Program-made: the position numbers and the translations under genes
Assembly: GCF_040712315.1 (NCBI RefSeq)
Contig: NC_134013.1
Span: forward strand, 38,610,501-38,674,500
Direction: 5' to 3'
Origin: Castanea sativa
Taxonomy: Eukaryota; Streptophyta; Magnoliopsida; Fagales; Fagaceae
Length of the DNA stretch: 64,000 bases
Part shown: positions 35,381 to 46,963 of the stretch, piece after piece
Layout of the letters: the number at the start of each line of letters is the position of its first letter
Position numbering within the stretch: position 1 is the first letter of the stretch
Notes under the pieces: generated by a model
The model's database searches: none
The model's input: the letters and a program-made list of their open reading frames with translations, nothing else
Told to the model about the DNA's origin: nothing

Positions 35381-36582
35381 GTTCTTCCTTTTAATCTTCT
35401 GTTTATGTGTTTTTTTTTTTTTGTATGTCCATTCATTGTGGGGTTAGGACAGAGGTAAAGGTTCCCGGGAAAAAGAAAAAAAAAAGTGTAGAGGATAAAT
35501 TGCCGAGAAAATAGGAGGGATTTAAATGATAAAGGGAATATAGGTCCCTTGGTGGGGTCGCACACAGCTAAGTTTTGGCTGTCACCAAGTTGGCATGGAA
35601 GCCTAGGTGCAGGTGCAGCTGTAAGTTGATTGGGCCGAGATGTGGGAATTTTTGTCTGCCACACTTTACTCGATCGCCGCCTAGGAATATCAGTCTGCCA
35701 ACGTGGCATCCTTTGGCTCCTTGTGATCATCGCCGCTGTAGACGGCTGTACTTTGCTGCCTCACGGCGCTAAATAGTTTCCAGACTATTCCATTCTTTGT
35801 TTATCACCTCTCAGTTAACGTCGGTAATGACAAACATTGACACCTGTTGACAAACACCTCACGTTTGCAACTCATGTACATACATATTCAACGTGTTCTA
35901 TAAATTTATAAATAATTTAGCATAAAATAGGTGATCGTAAGTGCTAATAAATTTTACAATATATAAGTGCATGTGTTATAAATTACATTGTACTATATAT
36001 AAACATGTGGATTTAAAATGAGTTCTTTTTTTTTTTTTTGGGGTTAAAATTTGCAATTTTATTTGAGTCAAACAAGTTGTTAAATTTATTTTTAACACAA
36101 AATTATTGAACTAATTAATTGAGTCCAAAATAATAATATGTCCATGATTTTTTTTTCTTCTCCTTTTTTAATACAAAATTTGGACTACATGCTTGATACT
36201 TCACTTTTATATTTTCAAATTTCATTTTTATGCTATAAATAATGTATTAAATGATGATATAAATTTTTGTTATTATTGTTATAATTCTAAGAAGCTAGGA
36301 TGTTAAAAGTAAATATAAAGAAAAAATTATTAGAATAAAAGAACAAGAGATGGTGAATGTTGATGATGATGAAAAAAATATCAATGGAGAAATTTTTTTG
36401 CAAAATTATGAACATAATATAAACATAGAATTAGATGGAGTTGATTACACAAGATGATGAAAATAAATCATTATTTGGCTCATATTACACGCATTATTAC
36501 TTCTAAGTTTAATCAATTTGAATGTGTATGTTATAAACATATGTTATTTTGATTTCTTTAGTTGGATTTATTAAATTTTATT
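35381..36582. other. intergenic stretch, nothing firmly recognised
   Basis: The segment at 35520-35775 is less AT-rich and has open frames on both strands, but no family is recognisable. The remainder is AT-rich with poly-T runs. Confidence 0.4.
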
Positions 36583-36587
36583 ATATA

Positions 36588-37362
36588 TGTGGGGGGTAAA
36601 AGCTCTTGAATAAACGTTTGGGGTTTGAGCCTGATTGATTGATACCAGTTTGTTTTGATCAGGGCCTCTAGGCCAACAAGTCAGTCTGCACTGTAGAGGT
36701 CCAAGGAGTTGTCTGAGGAGGAATGTCTCCTCGGACAGGCCTAGCAATGACCCTGGGACTTGCTAAACGGGTTAGTGGCAGAATTCTAGAAGAACTGATG
36801 GGTAAGAGGGTGATCCAAGCACTCTTTAGAAGCAGGGACATGTGAGAAATATCTAAGGAAAAAGCTGCTACCACCACATTAAAGGCCCTGCAGCTACCTC
36901 CTTAGCCGCATTAATGGGGAAATGACCTCTGAACAGTAGAATTCAGTCTTCCTGCTGATATTTGAAGACTTCAAGAAGGTGGTGGATGAGACAAGTATCC
37001 AAGGGGAAGATTTGTGTGACACGTGGATGAACCAGTGAAGAAGAAGAAGTATATAAGGAGACGAGAGAGGAAAGAGAGGGAGATCTGCACTTTCTACTGA
37101 GAAAAATAGGAACTAAGAATTGTAAACTTTGGCATAGAAAGAGAATATTTATACAAATCATCCTCGGTTTACGTCTAAGGAGGTCTCCTTATCATATTTG
37201 TTTATCATTTGCATAAATTGTGGCCCTCTAGCCTGTTAATCAAACTTCCAACATCCCGAACCTAGGTTTCCAAATTCATACTCTACAAATTTTATTGTAT
37301 AAGGTTCATTGGGCCTGAGCCCAACACTTGTTTTTGGGTCCGGATACAATTGTGCACTTACA
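36588..37362 (+). repeat. 5' LTR of element 2
   Basis: 775 bp with TG...CA ends. A TATATAAG promoter box is at 37050-37057, preceded by a CACGTGG G-box/ABRE-like motif at 37020-37026. Confidence 0.94.
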
Positions 37363-37409
37363 ATTGACGCCGTCTGTGGGAAATCTAGCATTGAAGGAAT
37401 TGGAACATC

Positions 37410-38612
37410 ATGGCAGGTTTAGGTTCACATCATGCAAAATCTCAAGGATCACAGCCCGAAGATCTTTTTGAGTGTCTTGAGCGCCGAAGGGATCGAGAGG
37501 GAAGTGTTCATACCGTATATCCTAGCGCGAGTCATACGCGTGGAGGAGGCAGTGCCACCTATGAGGATGATGCCAAGGCCATGCAGAGGGAGATTGACCA
37601 CCTCAAGAAGAAGCTACGCCGTGTCAGACGAAGGCGAGCTTCACCCCCATCCAATCCTCCTTCAGGGGAATCCCGAGGAAGCAGTTACAGTTCAAGATCC
37701 AGGACTCCCCCTAGTGAAACCTTCTCTTACGAAGGGGATGACCTACCAGGTCGTAAGTATAGGAAGCTTCCCTCTAAGGGCTTGGGGAACGATGCTATGA
37801 GCCGAGTGTTACACCAACTCTCTAAATCGCACTTCTCACGCAGGATTGAGAAGGGAAGACTCCCTAGACGGTTCACCCAACCCACCTTCACCATTTACAA
37901 TGGTAGGACAGACCCGGTGGAACATGTGAGCCACTTTAATCAGAGGATAGCGGTGCATTCTCAGAACGAAACCTTGATGTGCAAAGTCTTCCCTTCTAGC
38001 CTGGGACCTGTTGCTATGAGATGGTTCAATGGACTAAAGTCAGGGTCTATCGGTTCGTTCAGGGAACTTACTAGGGCATTCGCGTCTCGGTTCATTACAT
38101 GCAGCAGAGTTCCTCGACCGTTGGACTCGCTATTATCTATGGCCATGAGGGAGGGTGAGACATTGAAAGCATACTCCAACAGGTATTGGGAGACGTTCAA
38201 CGAGATAGACGGAGATTTTGACGAGGTGGCGATTAATACTTTTAAAGTGGGTCTTCCCACTGATCATGATTTAAGGAAATCCCTGACCAAAAAGCCCATA
38301 CGGAGTGTATGTCACCTCATAGATCGTATTGACGAGTACAAAAGGGTTGAGGAAGATCAACAGCAGGGTAAGGGTAAGGCGAATGTTATCCCGCAGGAGA
38401 GAAGGGATTTCAGGTCAGAAAGGTACCATAACAACAAGCCGAGGAGAGATTACTCTGGGCAATCTGGTCCAGCCACTCCTCAAGTAGTTAATACTGTATT
38501 CCGAGAACCAATGCACCAACTACTGGAGAAAGTCCGTAAGGAACCTTACTTCAAATGGCCCAGTAAGATGGCGGGGGACCCTACGAAACAGAATCAGAAT
38601 CTTTTTTGCTAG
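37410..38612 (+). CDS. gag of element 2
   Basis: An open frame of 400 codons begins with ATG (MAGLGSHHAKSQ) 48 bp after the 5' LTR. The N-terminal half is acidic, then basic and Ser-rich (KKKLRRVRRRRASPP, SRSRTPPS). The capsid core (retrotrans_gag) runs from about residue 150 to 290 with TIYNGRTDPVEHVSHF, VAMRWFNGLKSGSIGSF and LKAYSNRYWETFNEIDGD. It ends at a TAG inside what should be the CCHC zinc knuckle (C-stop-Y-HQDVGHTTENC, 38610-38650), so the nucleocapsid part is cut off. Long and mostly intact, it could still make a capsid protein without RNA-binding knuckle. Other members of the family read through here. Confidence 0.85.
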   Translation: MAGLGSHHAKSQGSQPEDLFECLERRRDREGSVHTVYPSASHTRGGGSATYEDDAKAMQREIDHLKKKLRRVRRRRASPPSNPPSGESRGSSYSSRSRTPPSETFSYEGDDLPGRKYRKLPSKGLGNDAMSRVLHQLSKSHFSRRIEKGRLPRRFTQPTFTIYNGRTDPVEHVSHFNQRIAVHSQNETLMCKVFPSSLGPVAMRWFNGLKSGSIGSFRELTRAFASRFITCSRVPRPLDSLLSMAMREGETLKAYSNRYWETFNEIDGDFDEVAINTFKVGLPTDHDLRKSLTKKPIRSVCHLIDRIDEYKRVEEDQQQGKGKANVIPQERRDFRSERYHNNKPRRDYSGQSGPATPQVVNTVFREPMHQLLEKVRKEPYFKWPSKMAGDPTKQNQNLFC

Positions 38613-38837
38613 TACCATCAGGATGTGGGTCATACTACCGAGAATTGTCGGACCCTCTAGAACCATCTGGAGCAGCTTGTTAGCGAAGGAAAGTTAAAGC
38701 AGCACCTGTACCAACCTAACGGGCAAGGCAGTCAGTCAGGTTCAAATAATCAGAAGAACAACTCATCTCGGCCGCCCTTAGGAACGATTAACGTCATCTT
38801 CGCTACACCTGGTAGGATCGGTTCCTGTCCTACCAGG

Positions 38838-39350
38838 GTGATGGCAGTGTCACATTCTCAGGCCGAGAAGTCAGGCTTGAAGCCGAAGAGGATCAGAAGG
38901 AGTGTGCCTATCTTGGGATTCTCTGATGAGGATAAGGTTGGGACCATTCAACCCCATGATGACGCCCTAGTGGTCACGTTGAGGATAAGGAATTACGACA
39001 TCAAAAGGGTGATGATCGATGAAGGCAGCGGTGCGGATATTAGGTACCCTGACTTATTCAAGGGGCTAAAGTTAAAACTGGAGGATCTCACTCCTTATGA
39101 CTCACCATTGATAAGTTTTAAAGGGAAGGCTGTCATACCAAAGGGACAAATTTGATTGCCTGTACAGTCGGGCTCGGAAGTGGTCGAGGTGGATTTTATT
39201 GTGGTTGACGCATATTCCCCGTACACGGCCATCCTTGCCAGGCCTTGGCTGCACGCTTTGGGTGCCGTCTCCTCGACTTTGCATGTTAAAGTAAAATTCC
39301 CTTCGGGGGGGATTCATCGAAGAAATTCTTGGCAGCCAATCAATGGCTAG
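38838..39350 (+). pseudogene. protease of element 2
   Basis: The active-site block is VMIDEGSGADIRYPDLF, keeping the catalytic aspartate and glycine (D-x-G-S). The later strand VDFIVVDAYSPYTAILARPWLHAL is well preserved. A CGA-to-TGA stop at 39154-39156 interrupts the frame, and a frameshift follows near 39315-39350. Confidence 0.85.
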
Positions 39351-39549
39351 GCAATGCATATCGGCTGCAGTACTGCATCAAGCCAAATCAGAGTCCTCGG
39401 CCTCGGCTGTGAAGGACTTATAGCAATTAACAACTCTGGATGCGCCCGATGTGATGACAGCAGAGGAAGCCATGTGTGACGATTTGGAGAGGTTTCTAAT
39501 AGCCAACGACCCCGAAAGGTTCTTTCAAGTTGGGATACGGTTACCACAC

Positions 39550-40898
39550 TAGGAGAAGATGGAATTAGTCAAGTTTTTGAAAGACAATATCGATGTCTTT
39601 GCTTGGGATCCCTATGAGGCCCTGGGGGTTGACCCAAGCTTCATTTGCCATCATTTAAACGTCAACCCTGCCGTTATTCCTAGGAGGCAACCACCTCGGC
39701 ATTCCTCCAATGAGCATTCCAAGGCTGTCAAAGAAGAGGTGCTTAAGCTCAAAAGGGCTGGTGCTATTAAAGAAGTTTTCTACCTGGAGTGGTTGGCGCA
39801 CACAGTTGTGGTGAAAAAGAAAAACGGAAAGTGGAGAGTATGCGTGGACTTTACGGACCTAAACAAAGCCTACCCAAAGGACTCGTTCCCAATGCCACGC
39901 ATCGATCAACTTGTGGATGCTACGGTCGGGCATCCTCGGATGAGCTTTTAGATGCTTTCTAGGATTATCACCAAATACCATTGGCGTTGGGTGATCAGAA
40001 AAAGACTGCTTTCATTACTCCAACAGGGAACTATCACTATAAAGTGATGTCGTTCGAGTTGAAATATGCCAGGGCTACTTACCAAAGGATGATGACCAGA
40101 ATGTTTGAATCGCAACTTGGAAAGACCATTGAGGTATATGTGGACGATATGGTAGTAAAGAGTAAGGCAGTGCCTATGCATGTAAAAGATCTCGATGACA
40201 CCTTTCAAATACTTAGGAAGTACAAGCTGTGCCTTAACACCTCAAAGTGTTCTTTTGGGGTGGGTTCCGAAAAGTTTCTAGGCTACATGGTGACTTATAA
40301 AGGAATAGAGGTGAATCCGGCACAGGTTAGAGTCATTCAGGGATTGCAACCACCTCAAAATTCAAAGGAAGTTTAGAAATTGACCGGAATAACAGCCGCT
40401 CTCAGCAGATTTATCTCTCGGTCAGCTGACCGGTGTAGACCTTTTTTCCAACTATTAAATAAATGGAAAGGATTCCAATGGCCTGAGGAGTGTACTTTAG
40501 CTTTCCAGCAGCTTAAGGAATATCTTTCCCGGCCGCCCATTATGTCTCGTCCGGAGGTCGATGAAATCCTGTTTGCGTACCTAGCCGTGGCCATCCATGC
40601 AGTCAGCCTGGTTCTTATAAAGGACGACGGCGGGGTACAAAGACCGGTCTATTATATCAGCAAATCCTTGAACAAAGCTGAGGTGCGTTATTTGCCTTTA
40701 GAGAAGGCAATTCTGTCTGTAGTCCATGCCACACGGAAGCTTCCTCACTATTTCCAGTCCCACACCGTTGTGGTTTTGACCCAATTGCCTCTCAAGTCGG
40801 TGTTACGGAATGCCAACTACTCGGGAAGGGTAGCCAAGTGGGGAACTATTCTAGGAGCTTTTGATATCAAATACATGCCACACACCTCGATAAAGGGC
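39550..40898 (+). pseudogene. reverse transcriptase and RNase H of element 2
   Basis: RT blocks are WRVCVDFTDLNKAYPKDSFP, YHYKVMSFELKYARATYQRM and an intact catalytic V-Y-V-D-D-M (about 40135). The thumb/connection (KFLGYMVTYKGIEVNP) and first RNase H (RPVYYISKSLNKAEVRYLPLEK) follow. Breaks are a frameshift near 39950, a TAG at 40374-40376 and a TAG at 40899-40901; both TAGs fit CAG-to-TAG. Apart from these few lesions the enzyme is well conserved. Confidence 0.9.
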
Positions 40899-40907
40899 TA
40901 GGTTCTC

Positions 40908-41501
40908 GTGGATTTGGTGGCAGAATTCGCCGAACCATCGTTAAAAGAAACTACGAAGGAATCACACATAAATGGAAAATCAGTTGGCGCGATCACGGGC
41001 AAAGGACCTTCGATTTGGAAAGTGTATGTTGATGGGGCAGCCAACCAGAGAGGGTCTGGTGTTGGACTTGTTTTGGTATCCCCTGAGGGAGTTGTCTTTG
41101 AAAAATCGTTGAGATTAGCGTTCTCGGCCACTAATAATGAGGCCGAGTACGAAGCGGTCTTGGTTGGTATGAATATGGTACGTAGAATGGGGGGAAAGGA
41201 AGTTCATATGTTCTCGGATTCTCAATTAGTTGTGGGCCAAGTGACGGGGACCATGGAGGCTAGGGATCCAAGAATGCAAGAGTACCTGACCCTGGTCAAG
41301 TATTTACAATCCGAATTTGATTCTTTTATCCTCTCTCACGTTTCTAGAAGTGGAAACACACATGCAGACTCGTTGGCCACTTTGGCGACATCCTCGACTC
41401 AATGTTTGTCTAGGATTATCCTCGTTGAAGATTTGCTAAAACCAACTCTGACCACTACAAGTGCCGTCCATATCCATCTTATAAGGCCTGAACCTAGTTG
41501 A
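40908..41501 (+). pseudogene. second (archaeal-like) RNase H of element 2
   Basis: The domain is uninterrupted: KVYVDGAANQRGSGVGLVL (first catalytic D), FSATNNEAEYEAVLVGM (catalytic E), MFSDSQLVVGQV (second D) and HVSRSGNTHADSLATLA (last D). All catalytic acids are present. It defines the Tat group. It is no longer joined to the RT in frame because of the stop at 40899. Confidence 0.88.
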
Positions 41502-41594
41502 ATTGACCTTGTGATATCTTTTCAAAAAAGCGATATTCTTCTCGAGGACAAGTCTAAAGTAGATAAGATTCGTCGAAAGGTGCCTCGTTTCTAG

Positions 41595-42704
41595 TTGTCT
41601 AAGGATCAGAATTTGTATAAACGCTCATTCTCTGGACCATACTTGCTATGTGTACATCCTGAGGCAACGAAGGCACTTTTAGAAGAATTGCATGTGGAAA
41701 TTTGCGGAAGCCATACTGGGGGAAGGTCCTTAGCTCATAGGGCTCTAACTCAGGGATATTGGTGGCCTAATATGCAAAGAGAAGCTTAAGACTACGCGAG
41801 AAAGTGTGACCAATGCCAAAGGTTCGCTCCCAACATTCATTAGCCTTGGGGAGTCCTTAATCCTTTATCTAGTCCTTGGCCATTCGCTCAATGAGGATTG
41901 GATATAGTTGGGCATTTTTCGAAGGCTGTGGGAAACAAAAGGTGGCTACTCGTGGGAACCGACTACTTCACCAAGTGGGTCGAAGCTGAGCCTTTAGCAA
42001 ATATTAGGGATATCGACTCCAAGAAGTTTATCTGGAAGAATATTATCACTACATTTGGGGTACCTCACACACTTATTTCAGATAATGGCATCCAATTTGA
42101 TAGTAAAGCTTTCAAGAAATATTGTAGTGACATGGGCATCACAAATAGATACTCCACCCCAGCTTATCCTCAGGGAAATGGGCAGGCCGAGGCCGTTAAC
42201 AAAGTCTTAGTTAGTGGACTCAAGAAGAGGCTGGATGACGCGAAGGGTAGATGGGTAGAGGAGCTACCACATGTTTTATGGACGTATCGGACTATGCCGC
42301 GTAGATCCACTGGAGAAACACCATTCTCTATGACCTATGGGGCCGAGGCGGTGATACCTTTAGAATATGGTTTTCCCACGCTAAGGACGAGTTCTTTTAG
42401 CTCGGAAAATAACAATGGTCTCCTGTAGAAAAGCCTGGATCTAGTTGAGGAGCGGCGAGAGGCCGCTATGGTCCAAATGGCTTATTATCAGCAGAACCTT
42501 AAACGAGGGTATGATGCCCATGTGAAGCTAAGGCCACTAGCGCCTGGGGATCTGGTGTTGAGGGAAGTTGTGGGTACTGCCAAAAACCTAGCATGGGGAA
42601 AGCTAGCACCAAATTGGGAAGGACTATATCGGATTATCTCTGTGGCTGGCATAGGATCATATCGATTAGTTGATCTAGATGAAAAAATTGTACAATGCCC
42701 CTAG
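41595..42704 (+). pseudogene. integrase of element 2
   Basis: Zinc domain (ELHVEICGSHTGG...KCDQCQRFAPN), then the DDE core: LDIVGHF, TDYFTKWVEAEPL, LISDNGIQFDSKAFKKYC and STPAYPQGNGQAEAVNK. The C-terminal part includes LRPLAPGDLVLREV and APNWEGLYRI. Stops at 41592 (TGG to TAG), 41787 (CAA to TAA), 41841 (CAG to TAG), 41892 (TGG to TGA) and 42427 break it. Confidence 0.9.
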
Positions 42705-42798
42705 AATGTAAACAACCTACGAAGGTATTATTATTAATAAAAAGCACTTTTATCGTTCGTTGTTCAAATTATCGATATGTACTTGGGTTTATCTCTCA

Positions 42799-44005
42799 CA
42801 ATTTCTAAGTATCAAACAGAAACTTAGACAGGCATGGTCCTCGGACCACATGCCTTGTGGAAATTGATATTTTATCATGTGTTAAACAGAACCTTAGTTA
42901 TGTCGGGTCCACAGACCTTCTACTTTGGAGAAATTAACATTTCAAGTTACAATTTCTAAGTATCAAACAGAAACTTGGACATGCATGGTCCTCGGACCAC
43001 ATGCCTTGTGGAAATTGATGTCTTATCATGTGTTAAATAGAACCTTAGTTATGTCAGGTCCACAGACCTTCTACTTTGGGGAAATTAACATTTCAAGTTA
43101 CAATTTCTAAGTATCAAACAGAAACTTAGACATGTATGGTCCTCGGACCACATGCCTTGTGGAAATTGATGTCTTATCATGTGTTAAACAAAACCTTAGT
43201 TATGTCGGGTCCACAGACCTTTTACTTTGGAGAAATTAACATTTCAAGTTACAATTTCTAAGTATCAAACAGAAACTTAGACATGCATGGTCCTCGGACC
43301 ACATGCCTTATGGAAATTGATGTCTTATCATGTGTTAAATAGAACCTTAGTTATGTCGCGTCCACAGACCTTCTACTTTGGAGAAATTAACATTTCAAGT
43401 TACAATTTCTAAGTATCAAACAGAAACTTGGACATGCATGGTCCTCGGACCACATGCCTTGTGAAAATTGATGTTTTATCATGTGTTAAACAGAACCTTA
43501 GTTATGTCGGGTTCACAGACCTTCTACTTTAGGGAAATTAACATTTCAAGTCACAATTTCTAAGTATCAAACGAAAACTTGGACATGCATGGTCCTCGGA
43601 CCACATGCCTTGTGGATATTGATGTCTTATCATGTGTTAAACAGAACCTTAGTTATGTCGGGTCCACAGACCTTCTACTTTGGGGAAATTAACATTTCAA
43701 GTTACAATTTCTAAGTATCAAACAAAAACTTGGACATGCATGGTCCTCGGACCACATGCCTTGTGGAAATTGAGGTCTTATCATGTGTTAAACGGAACTT
43801 TAGTTATGTTGGGTCCACAGACCTTCTACTTTGGGGAAATTAACATTTCAAATTACAATTTCTAAGTATCAAACAGAAACTTGGACATGCGTGGTCCTCG
43901 GACCACATGCCTTGTAAAAATTGACATCCTACTTGCTGTAGAAAGGAAGTTTGGCTATGTCGGGTCCTTGAACCCTCAACTTTGAGAACATTAACAAAAA
44001 CCATA
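42799..44005. repeat. array of about eight 151-bp tandem repeats
   Basis: CAATTTCTAAGTATCAAAC recurs at 42799, 42950, 43101, 43252, 43403, 43554, 43705 and 43856, an exact period of 151 bp; the last unit is diverged. Each unit contains the hairpin-forming CATGGTCCTCGGACCACATG and a second small stem GGTCCACAGACC. The array lies between integrase and the antisense gene. Short open frames in it are periodic artefacts. Confidence 0.97.
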
Positions 44006-44450
44006 TCACATTAGTGTTGAGAAGTTGATGAAACACTTAGGTTGCTTTGTGCCCCAAATAAAATTCTAAGTTAATTTTTTTATTGTATATTGCTGTGTCA
44101 CATATGTTATGCTCTTGAGGCATGATTTGCAAAGTATAAGCTAAGTATGTGTACTTCTATTTAAAGTCATGACAAATTGAAATATTGCAAGTGGAGTTAG
44201 TTGTCCATTCATTCACTTTTGTGCTGATGAGTATTCTTATACTAAAAATTGGAAGTCAAATGGAAATCAAACCAAGCAGTCTGTCATTAATTTCTGTCAA
44301 TGTACATTCAAAGAAAAAATTTTAAAATTTGTTACATGACAAAAAGGAAAGTCCTAACTAGCCTAAACCCTAAGCCTCAGAAGGGGGGTTCTGCTCGGAA
44401 GTGCTAGCAACCTTTGTGCATTTCAGCTTTATTTCGAATGAGGACTGGGC
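44006..44450. other. 3' spacer of element 2
   Basis: AT-rich sequence between the 151-bp array and the 3' end of the antisense gene; probably its 3' untranslated region. Nothing else seen. Confidence 0.5.
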
Positions 44451-46963
44451 TTATTTTCCCTTATCTGTTGCCACAAGTGGAGGGACATTGGGCTCGGCGC
44501 TTTGGCTCGTAGCCTTCTCGGCACCATCACCCTGTTCCTTCTCTTTGTTGGAACTCTTAGGTTTTGTAGGAGCTGGAATGGGCTCTGGGATCATAGGAGG
44601 GAGCATGGAAGATGCTGTCTCAGGGGAAGGGGTGACAGGTGGAAGTTCTTCTATCACCTAGATGTCTAGGGGGAGCCAAATGTTTTCAGGCTTCCTCAGC
44701 TCGGAAGTTGAGGGAATCCCTGCCACATTTAAGGCTTCCTCCCACACCTGTTGGCAATACTCTCGACACAGCCCGGCGAACTCCTCAGTTAGTTGGTTTT
44801 CTGTTGCCACCACCCCTTCCTTGTAAGCAATCTTCTTCACGGCCTTCAGGGAGTCCTTGAAGGTACGAGCCTCGCCCTTCATCCTAGCAAGCTCCTTCTT
44901 CAGGTCAGAGTTTTCCTGTTGAGATTTGGATAAGTCTTCATCCTTTTGACGAAGAAGCTTGCATTGCCCCTCCACCTGAGTCCTCATTGTCTTTAGACTG
45001 GCCTCGGCACCGTCCTTTTCCTTCTTCAACTCGACCAGCTGCGTGGTTAGCTTCTCATTCTGCGCAAGAGCTTGGCCTAAGGACTTCTCGGTCTCCTGCC
45101 TAAGCTCCAATTCAAGTCTAGCCTTCTTCCGAGAATCTTCCACCCACTTCTCGACAGCAAAGACTTCCTGGATGACCTGTGGTGAAATATCAAAATGGAT
45201 GCACTATTAGTAACGCAAGTCTCAAGTACATAAGAATGTTTCTTACCTTAAGGTGTAATGAAAGAATAAGGTGAGGATAAGACTTAGATACTCACCAGGG
45301 CCAAGTCCCTTTTTAGCGAAAGGAACAGATGCGGCTGGTTCATCTTGTCCAAGACGTCCATGTCCTTGGGTAGAAGAAGGGGACGTTCCAAGGCATCGGC
45401 CAGGTGGAGAGCATGGCCTTGTTGGAACGCCCTAATACTAGACTGGCAAGAGATTGGTGCCCCGTCTAGCTTAAGCTTGGGAGACCAGTTAGCCGGTGCA
45501 CAGCGTACCTCGGCAAGGTCCCTGTTCTCCCCTCTTTTTATTGAAGAGGCACGTCCCTTGCCTTTGCTAGGTTTTTGTTGTTGTGGTTGTTGTTGTTGTT
45601 GTTGTTGTTGCTTCTGCTTTTTCTGCCTCTCCCCATCTGCCTCCTCGGCTTCACCCTTCCTCTTTTTCTTAGGCTCCGGAACGGGAGGCTTAGGATCGGA
45701 GGGAGGAGGAGGTGGTGGCAAGGACGGAGGGACCTGCAACCCACCTATTCCCTTTTTAGAGACTCTCGCGCCCCTCTTATGCATCAGCTGCCGTAAAGCA
45801 TCTATATCTTCTTCTTCGGAGCTGGAATCAGGCTGTGCAATCACCAGACCTTGTATGCCCGAAGTTTCGACGGGTGTACGTTCCTCGTCCGAGAGGATGA
45901 CTAGTTGCTCCTCTCGGGGTCTCTCGGCTTCCACGAGTTGAAATTGGTCTATCTCCTCATCCAACGATTGTTGCGAGGATGCTTGCTCTTCTCGAACAGC
46001 GGTTGTCTGGGAGTGTGCCGAGAGATGAATCGCTGCGATAGGGCGAGTATACAGGATGATGAAGGGATCGTCTGGGAGTTCGTGGTTGGAAAGAAAGCTG
46101 GGCCGTACCACGTCTATCCTTCTGCATCGCTTGTCTTCCGCGATGATCACGTTGTCGATTTCTTGGAAGTCCACTGATATAGGGTCATATCCTAGTATCA
46201 GGTGTGCAACTCTCACTTGTAGATCTTCACTCACGAATACTTCAGAGCGAAGGACACGGTTCAGGTCGGCAACGTTGCAGAGGCTGAGACGTGGGCGTAT
46301 GTGTTGTTTATCTGTGAGAAGAAACATCCGAGAAGACAAGCATGGTCAGACTAGTGATAAACATCAAGACAAAAAGGAATAATGTACAATAAAGATTAAA
46401 AACGGTAAAGGCAACGAGATTAAATCATGGGTTAGGAAATCTAATTCCTAAGGAGTCACATCTGGCTCTCCCCATTCGACTAGGCAGTGAGGACCGTCAG
46501 ACCAGTTGCCTGAGGCGATGAGATAGTCATCTTTCATGCCTTTGTTGGACTTGGGAAGACAGGAAATCAGCCTAACGATGCTAGACCTGGACTTGATGTA
46601 ATATCCTACGTTCTTAAATTTATGGCACTTGTACATATAGACAACGTCGTGCCATGTGAGGTTTAGACCCATTTGCTCGTTCAGAGCATCGACACAACCT
46701 AAGACCCTAAACATGTTTGGTGTACATTGGTCTGGACATAACCTATGGTTACGAAGATATTCATTGGTCACGTTTTTCATAGGGAGGGTCATCCCACCTT
46801 CTATGAAGGCGATCATGGGAATGAGGACTTCTCCCTCTCTTCTAACGTTACCTACGGCTTCTACTAGGCAATATCTTAAGCCTACGTCATCAGGAATCTG
46901 GTATTTGGCCCTAAAACCCTCCATTACGGCGTTGGTATCAACTAGACACTTAAATCTACCCAT
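44451..46963 (-). pseudogene. antisense multi-exon gene in the 3' region of element 2
   Basis: On the minus strand, part A (46963-46448) starts MGRFKCLVDTNAVMEGFRAKYQIPDDVGLR and contains MTLPMKNVTNEYLRNHRLCPDQCTPNMFRVLGCV, resembling the 'putative gypsy type transposon' domain. Part B (46312-45296) starts after a TTCTCACAG acceptor. It carries acidic and Pro-rich stretches, a basic KKKRKGE segment that may be a nuclear signal, and a polyglutamine run (about 45585-45610). Part C (45176-44658) is a long coiled coil (LELRQETEKSLGQALAQNEKLTTQL...). Between B and C a 119-bp intron (45177-45295) has perfect GTGAGT...CACAG borders and keeps frame. A TAG at 44658-44660 (consistent with CAG) separates C from a further in-frame Pro/Ser-rich piece ending at 44451. 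The A-B junction is not resolved in frame. Function unknown. Confidence 0.75.

Noticed and set aside
42925..43865. Two near-identical 61-residue open frames
   Set aside because: They are a by-product of the 151-bp tandem repeat and have no start context or family.
42799..44005. CRISPR-like array
   Set aside because: Units are contiguous 151-bp repeats without unique spacers, in a plant retrotransposon.
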